Part shown: positions 23,156 to 26,932 of the stretch, piece by piece
How positions within the stretch are numbered: the stretch's first letter is position 1
How the letters are laid out: every line of letters starts with the position of its first letter
IMG/VR virus record: IMGVR_UViG_3300032069_000046
Location: 1-26,932 of that record
Length of the DNA: 26,932 nucleotides
Strand: one strand, 5' to 3'
From: a virus
The notes under the pieces: model-generated
What the model was told of the DNA's origin: nothing
Databases searched by the model: none
The model's input: the letters and a program-made list of their open reading frames with translations, nothing else
Program-made: the position numbers and the translations under genes

Positions 23156-24854
23156 GATGTAATCCTTCTTGTTTTTTATAAGATTCCAAGATTTTAGGTA
23201 AATCGTTTTTTCCTGTAGCTCTACCTGTTGCATCATAACCAACATTTTCAGCTATAGCCATGAAGACTTTACCTTGTTTTAATTTTCCTTCCAAATCTTT
23301 TTTTTGCAAAAATAACAGACTTGCTTTTACGCCAGAACCGTAAGGTAAAAATGTTTCTCTTGGAATACTTACTATCGCCCGAATAATAGCATTTTCCCTT
23401 ATGAACGCTCTAACATTCCCTAAATGTACGTTGCTCAGAACGCCATCGGGAACAACGATGCCTAGCATTCCCTCAGGTTTAACTAGTTTCAAGCATCGCT
23501 CTATGAATAGGACTTCGGTGAGCTGTGATTTTTTGCCTTTGCCAAGTTCATATCTGGTTAGAATGTCTTGATTCTTTATCTGACTTCCAAAAGGTGGATT
23601 AGTTAGGGCAATGTCGAATCCATCTCTCGTTTTGATAATGTCAAGTATTGGCTGTATTCTCTCAGAATCCATTAGCCCATCATGTGTGAAAATGCCACCA
23701 TGTCCATCTCCGTGCATAACCATATTCATTTTTGCTACCCATGTCATCCTTTCATTCAAGTCAACACCATAAAGATGGGTCGTAGCAAATCGCCATTTTT
23801 CCTGTCTAGGATTGTCTAAACCCCTTTGCCTATATAGCCAATCAATTTCATCAAAGACTCTATCCATAGATGTTATCAGAAAACCGCCTGAACCACAAGC
23901 AGGGTCTAAAGTAAAATGCTTTCTTTTAGGTTCAACCATATCAACCATAAATTCTACAATTTCTCTCGGTGTAAAAAATTGACCTAGACCTTTACCAGTA
24001 AATGTTCCTTTAATGAATTGTTCATAAGTTGCCCCTTTGATATCTATGGATGTTTCTTGAAGAGTGTAGCTTTGCAAAATTTGAGCAATATGAAAGATAG
24101 TCGGAAATCTTAATTTTATGAATTTTATATCCTCTGTTGTTCCTTCAAAAATTTCGGGATATTTATTCTTCGCTCTTTCAAATATTTTTTTGATTCTTGA
24201 GCCTACGTCTTCTGGTAGTTCATCTTTGCTTATTCTAAATTCATAATCGCTTTTTGGTGTTCTGTCCTCATCATCCTTGAAGCCCTGTTCAATTTCCCTC
24301 TCATCTTGCATCTTTGCGAAAAGTAATTTGCTCATCTCGTCAAATGCAATGGTAGGGTCAAAACCCTCAGCGTTTCTTATTATATCATGACATCTACCGA
24401 CCACTCTCTGCAATTCATTGAGGTCTTCAAATGCTATCAGCACTTCTTTTTCTAAATAAACTGGTGGCATAGGAGCTTTTTCGATTCTTTTTGATTCTCC
24501 TTGTCTCTCTCCAGTTTGGTACCAATGCCATATTTTTCCATCGGTAACCAAAAAATAAAGTGCTTTTAATCTTTGAGCATAAGATTCAGCTTGCTCCCAA
24601 TCTAAAGGCTCATTAGGTGCCTTAGACTCAACAACTATATGAGGAACCTTTTTGGCATTCTTTATGATATAGACAACAGTGTCGGCATATTTAGTTTCCC
24701 TCCCAAAACGGATAGGTACCCTTTGAAGTCGTGGGTCAACAAGTTTATAACCTAAATCTTCTCTCAAAAACGGAATAACTATGTCTTCTAGAACCACTTC
24801 CTCTGGTTTCTTTTTTTGGTGTTCCTCTTCGAAAAGTTTTCTTTGCTTAGCCAT
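23139..24854 (-). CDS. Fused nuclease-N6-adenine methyltransferase (BcgI-like R-M subunit)
   Basis: 571 residues. N-terminal 150: restriction-type nuclease core with D58 (KYADTVVYII) and E76-S-K78 (HIVVESKAP), the PD-(D/E)XK signature found in HsdR N-domains. Then a HsdM-like helical region and methylase motifs: GQFFTPREIVEFM (about 291-303), motif I DPACGSGGFL (317-326) and motif IV NPPF (419-422), the gamma-class N6-adenine methylase set. Separate specificity subunit follows; no HsdR translocase gene occurs in the window. This R-M plus S organisation is that of type IIB enzymes such as BcgI. If the nuclease site is inactive it would be a methylase only. Confidence 0.75.
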   Translation of the reverse strand: MAKQRKLFEEEHQKKKPEEVVLEDIVIPFLREDLGYKLVDPRLQRVPIRFGRETKYADTVVYIIKNAKKVPHIVVESKAPNEPLDWEQAESYAQRLKALYFLVTDGKIWHWYQTGERQGESKRIEKAPMPPVYLEKEVLIAFEDLNELQRVVGRCHDIIRNAEGFDPTIAFDEMSKLLFAKMQDEREIEQGFKDDEDRTPKSDYEFRISKDELPEDVGSRIKKIFERAKNKYPEIFEGTTEDIKFIKLRFPTIFHIAQILQSYTLQETSIDIKGATYEQFIKGTFTGKGLGQFFTPREIVEFMVDMVEPKRKHFTLDPACGSGGFLITSMDRVFDEIDWLYRQRGLDNPRQEKWRFATTHLYGVDLNERMTWVAKMNMVMHGDGHGGIFTHDGLMDSERIQPILDIIKTRDGFDIALTNPPFGSQIKNQDILTRYELGKGKKSQLTEVLFIERCLKLVKPEGMLGIVVPDGVLSNVHLGNVRAFIRENAIIRAIVSIPRETFLPYGSGVKASLLFLQKKDLEGKLKQGKVFMAIAENVGYDATGRATGKNDLPKILESYKKQEGLHHENSE

Positions 24855-24865
24855 CTTTAGTTACC

Positions 24866-25297
24866 TCATATTCTTATTTTTACACCTGCTAAATATTCAA
24901 ACAATTTACATACCGCTTTTAAGTAATCTTCCAAATAACTTCTTTCTAAGGTCAGACCTGTAGTAGTTCCTTTCAATCCTTTTTCTATTCTTTTGATATT
25001 TTGATGACTGAAACCATCTCTGACCAAGCGAAACGTCTCTATTGTTTCTACAACGTCTGGAGTTGCCTTGGTTCTGCTGCAAACATTTTTCAATAGTGAA
25101 AGGTAATCATAGGGAGGATTCTCATTACACTTAAGAATCAAATAGTTTCTCATTATCGTCTCTGTTGCATGGTCTGCAATCATAAGAGCTTGTTTAAAGT
25201 CACCTTCGTCTCCACGTTTGAACTTTTCTATGGCGCCTCTCAAAGTAACTATAGCGTCACGCATCCACCTATCATCCAATTTACTACTTCTCGCCAT
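24866..25297 (-). CDS. HEPN-domain protein
   Basis: 143 residues, ATG 25297. Helical protein with RDAIVTLRGAIEKFKRGDEGDFKQALMIADHATETIMRNYL (in part) at 13-54 and RLVRDGFSHQN near 90-100, containing R93-x4-H98, the R-x4-6-H motif of HEPN ribonucleases. It lies 11 nt upstream of the methylase-nuclease gene, same strand, so likely one operon. HEPN proteins next to restriction systems often act as backup RNase toxins or as partners of nucleotidyltransferase antitoxins; no such antitoxin is seen adjacent. It may also be a non-catalytic helical partner. Leaderless start is possible as no good ribosome binding site is visible. Confidence 0.6.
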   Translation of the reverse strand: MARSSKLDDRWMRDAIVTLRGAIEKFKRGDEGDFKQALMIADHATETIMRNYLILKCNENPPYDYLSLLKNVCSRTKATPDVVETIETFRLVRDGFSHQNIKRIEKGLKGTTTGLTLERSYLEDYLKAVCKLFEYLAGVKIRI

Positions 25298-25336
25298 AGG
25301 ATTCTGACCAATTTCCTATTAATTGATAGCGTTTTG

Positions 25337-25468
25337 TTATTTAACTTGTGGTACCATGGCTTCTATGGCGTCTTGGTATGTTTGCATCTTGCCTGTTTGA
25401 GCCATAAGCGTTCCAACAGTTGCCGTCATTTTTCTGCGGATGTCGTCCGATATTTTAAGCGTTTTTAC
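25337..25468 (-). pseudogene. Antitoxin-like small gene lacking a normal start codon
   Basis: The minus-strand frame ending at TAA 25337-25339 encodes KTLKISDDIRRKMTATVGTL, then MAQTGKMQTYQDAIEAMVPQ. This resembles archaeal VapB-type/RHH short antitoxins (K-x-L-K-I-D-D start, TYxDAIE end). The expected start position (25466-25468) reads GTA, with AAGGA 8 nt upstream at correct ribosome-binding distance. An earlier stop in the frame precedes it, and no ATG/GTG/TTG lies between. A GTG to GTA change would explain it. The first in-frame ATG is 25427-25429, giving only 30 residues. No toxin gene is next to it except the HEPN gene. Confidence 0.45.
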
Positions 25469-25469
25469 C

Positions 25470-25874
25470 TTATATTTCCTTGATTTTTTTGCGTATTTCC
25501 CAGCCCTTCTCCCTTAGGATTTTTCGTACTTCCGGCAGGCTTAGGGCGAATTTGACGTGGCGGCAGTCGGTGGACTCGCAGTACTCGCACCAGGCGTTTT
25601 CTGGCCTGAAGTAGACATCTATTATGCGACCTCTCGAGTGTTCGTTTGCGAGGCTCCTATCCAAGACTCGCACGCCATTCTCGCTGATGTTGAAGTGTTC
25701 AAGGGGTAGCTGTTCAAGAACTTCGCGCGGTAACGTCTTCAGCTTTTCTCTCATTGCCTCTTTTATGAATTCAGCCCTGCTCTTGTATCCCATAACCCCG
25801 CGTTTCAAGATTTTGTCTACCTCTTCCATGAGCTCTTTCGGCAGCCTCACAGTTGTGTATTCATCTGTTGACAT
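25470..25874 (-). CDS. Ribbon-helix-helix regulator with C-terminal zinc-binding motif
   Basis: 134 residues from ATG 25874 (137 from GTG 25883). Residues about 5-48 form a ribbon-helix-helix: EYTTVRLPKELMEEVDKIL, then GYKSRAEFIKEAMREKL. A mid region (LPLEHFNISENGVRVLDR) and a Cys/His motif C99-x2-C-x4-C-x-H (WCEYCESTDCRH) follow, then a helical end. This architecture is familiar from archaeal transcription regulators. It is divergent from a paralogous RHH gene at 26008 and shares the promoter region with it. Probably self-regulated. Confidence 0.75.
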   Translation of the reverse strand: MSTDEYTTVRLPKELMEEVDKILKRGVMGYKSRAEFIKEAMREKLKTLPREVLEQLPLEHFNISENGVRVLDRSLANEHSRGRIIDVYFRPENAWCEYCESTDCRHVKFALSLPEVRKILREKGWEIRKKIKEI

Positions 25875-25895
25875 GAGACTCACATTAGTCAGTCA

Positions 25896-26002
25896 TGAAT
25901 CACATAAACTTAAACTTTTCTGTGTCAAAAAGCCAACGGCTCCTAACTGGTTGTTTGAGCATTTTCCATAGACAAGCTTTAAGTTTAAACCCTCATGATT
26001 CA
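25896..26002. promoter_or_regulatory. Mirrored divergent promoter of the RHH pair
   Basis: TGAATCA (25896-25902) and AAACTTAAA (25906-25914) on the left are inverted copies of TTTAAGTTT (25978-25986) and TGATTCA (25996-26002) on the right. The A/T boxes lie where TATA elements are expected for each divergent RHH gene, and the TGATTCA boxes just downstream are candidate operators. Confidence 0.6.
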
Positions 26003-26007
26003 GAAAT

Positions 26008-26187
26008 GTGACAGACATGACAGAATATACGACGGTGAGGCTCCCCAAAGAACTCATGAACCATGTAGACGCTTTCCTTCAAAGGCAAAATTTGGGCTAT
26101 ACCTCGAGGGCTGAGGTTGTCAAAGATGCCGTGAGGGACTTTCTCAGTAAGGTGAAGGGAAAAGGCGAAATGGAAGTTGAGAGGTGA
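26008..26187 (+). CDS. Small ribbon-helix-helix regulator
   Basis: 59 residues from GTG 26008, or 56 from ATG 26017. A single RHH domain: EYTTVRLPKELMNHVDAFL, then GYTSRAEVVKDAVRDFLSK. The N-terminal strand EYTTVRLPKELM is identical to that of the divergent gene 25470-25874, so the two are paralogues; this one lacks the zinc-binding C-terminus. It overlaps or abuts the next gene. Likely a DNA-binding repressor of its own promoter or of the integration genes. Confidence 0.72.
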   Translation: MTDMTEYTTVRLPKELMNHVDAFLQRQNLGYTSRAEVVKDAVRDFLSKVKGKGEMEVER

Positions 26188-26434
26188 GCGTTTGGTCAAT
26201 CTGGTTGAAGATTGGGAAGTTCTGGAGGAGTATGCTGGAGACAAGCAGGGCTTCTACCAAGTTCTAGGAGACGGCGAAGCTGTTGAAATCCGTGTAGCCA
26301 TCGGCAGACTTGGCTTCAAAAAGGAATTCAACAATAAAGGAGACACGTTGCTTAACCGCATCCTATCCTTCTGCAAGTCTCGAAAACTCATCAAAGTAAG
26401 CGAAACCGTCAGAGACGAATTCTTCTTCAAATAA
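26177..26434 (+). CDS. Small protein, possible winged-helix
   Basis: 85 residues from TTG 26177 (overlapping the RHH gene by 11 nt) or 80 from TTG 26192. Sequence WEVLEEYAGDKQGFYQVLGDGEAVEIRVAI, then NRILSFCKSRKLIKVSETVRDEFFF, a helix-rich core ending in a hairpin, compatible with a winged helix. Position between a repressor-like gene and a putative integrase would suit an excisionase-type factor, but no motif proves it. Confidence 0.45.
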   Translation: MRGERLVNLVEDWEVLEEYAGDKQGFYQVLGDGEAVEIRVAIGRLGFKKEFNNKGDTLLNRILSFCKSRKLIKVSETVRDEFFFK

Positions 26435-26448
26435 CCGACCTCAGAAGC

Positions 26449-26932
26449 GTGACAGAAGCAGTGACAGAGGGAATGGCTGGACTTACACAACAGGCTACAA
26501 TGGCTAATCGCATACTTGGCACAGAAGCCGGTACTAACAGCAGTAAGTCGGGGCGCATGAGCCGCTCCGCCGGCGCCAGCCCCCTATGCCCAGAATGCGG
26601 ATCTTCTAGGCTCTTCAAGGATGGCTTAAGATATCTGTGGGATGGAAGCGCGGTTCAGCGCTGGTTATGCAGAAACTGCGGATACCGCTTCTCTGAAAAA
26701 GCGCCCCAGAGCTCTACTCAACCATCACAAAAAACGTCTCAACAGTCTCAACATGTCTCAACTCTCTCAACGCAGTCATTAAAAGGCAAGCTGGACATAC
26801 TCTATAATCGCCGAGTATGCGACTTGGCAGAAGAGTCGAAAAACTTGGCCGAAGTAGTAGGAAAGACGGCAACGGACGCGGGAGCCACACAGACACCACA
26901 GCAAGACACAAAAGGAAAACTCTTAGAATACG
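26449..26932 (+). CDS. Putative integrase N-terminus (truncated by window edge)
   Basis: Open from GTG 26449 (other starts: GTG 26461, ATG 26473) to the right edge, 161 codons. A zinc ribbon is visible: CPEC (47-50) and CRNC (74-77), around RLFKDGLRYLWDGSAVQRWL. A Ser/Thr/Gln-rich linker and a helical segment (LDILYNRRVCDLAEESK) follow. I associate this ribbon with the N-terminus of tyrosine recombinases in uncultured Bathyarchaeia-type archaea and their proviruses. The catalytic domain with its Arg-His-Arg-Tyr residues lies outside the window, so the identity is unproven. Confidence 0.5.
   Translation, partial: MTEAVTEGMAGLTQQATMANRILGTEAGTNSSKSGRMSRSAGASPLCPECGSSRLFKDGLRYLWDGSAVQRWLCRNCGYRFSEKAPQSSTQPSQKTSQQSQHVSTLSTQSLKGKLDILYNRRVCDLAEESKNLAEVVGKTATDAGATQTPQQDTKGKLLEY

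Noticed and set aside
23156-23245. 30-residue N-terminal extension of the specificity subunit
   Set aside because: It lies entirely inside the methylase gene. The ATG at 23155 gives the expected subunit start and a normal coupling overlap.
1-26932. CRISPR arrays, tRNA or rRNA genes
   Set aside because: No regularly spaced direct repeats and no tRNA-like or rRNA-like conserved segments were recognised by eye; a tRNA scan would be decisive.

Overview
The window looks like most of a head-tailed (Caudoviricetes-type) archaeal virus or provirus with an attached defence and accessory block. Evidence for an archaeal host: short zinc-ribbon and ribbon-helix-helix proteins, an ABC-ATPase/acetyltransferase fusion of a type known from archaea, A/T-rich TATA-like boxes placed as in archaeal promoters, and heavy use of GTG/TTG starts. 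The truncated zinc-ribbon protein at the right edge resembles the N-terminus of integrases I associate with Bathyarchaeia; that host guess is inference from memory.

Layout. 1-4381: head module (C-terminal part of a protease/scaffold protein, decoration protein, HK97-fold major capsid protein, two small nucleic-acid-binding-type proteins, portal). 4478-5326: a secreted or membrane protein and an oppositely transcribed HTH + AbrB-like regulator with two adjoining palindromes in front of it. 5536-13106: connector, neck and tail module, ending in a tail hub. Three proteins here carry extra domains: the head-closure protein has a large glycosidase-like toroid plus beta-sandwich, and the tail terminator and tail hub each have a beta-sandwich insertion. 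The tail assembly chaperone gene shows a clear -1 frameshift extension, and the tape-measure candidate is only 183 residues, suggesting a very short tail. 13103-17060: an SH3-like small protein, a holin-like two-helix protein, a possible small terminase, the large terminase and the ABC-GNAT fusion. The terminase lies after the tail genes and the portal after the capsid gene, which is not the usual order.

17045-20356: small hypothetical genes, several overlapping, plus a minus-strand predicted nuclease (18195-19088). 20365-25297, all on the minus strand: zinc ribbon, EVE-domain/nuclease-like protein, a two-subunit restriction-modification system (fused nuclease-methylase plus separate specificity subunit, BcgI-like, no HsdR in the window), and a HEPN protein directly upstream of the methylase. 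25337-26932: a small antitoxin-like gene that lacks a normal start codon, two divergent paralogous ribbon-helix-helix regulators with mirrored promoters, a small unknown gene and the truncated putative integrase.

Together: the plus-strand genes build and package a virion whose neck and tail tip seem adapted to glycan-coated cells. The minus-strand block probably serves to exclude competing elements. The ribbon-helix-helix pair and the putative integrase look like a control and integration end of the element. No rRNA, tRNA or CRISPR array was recognised.
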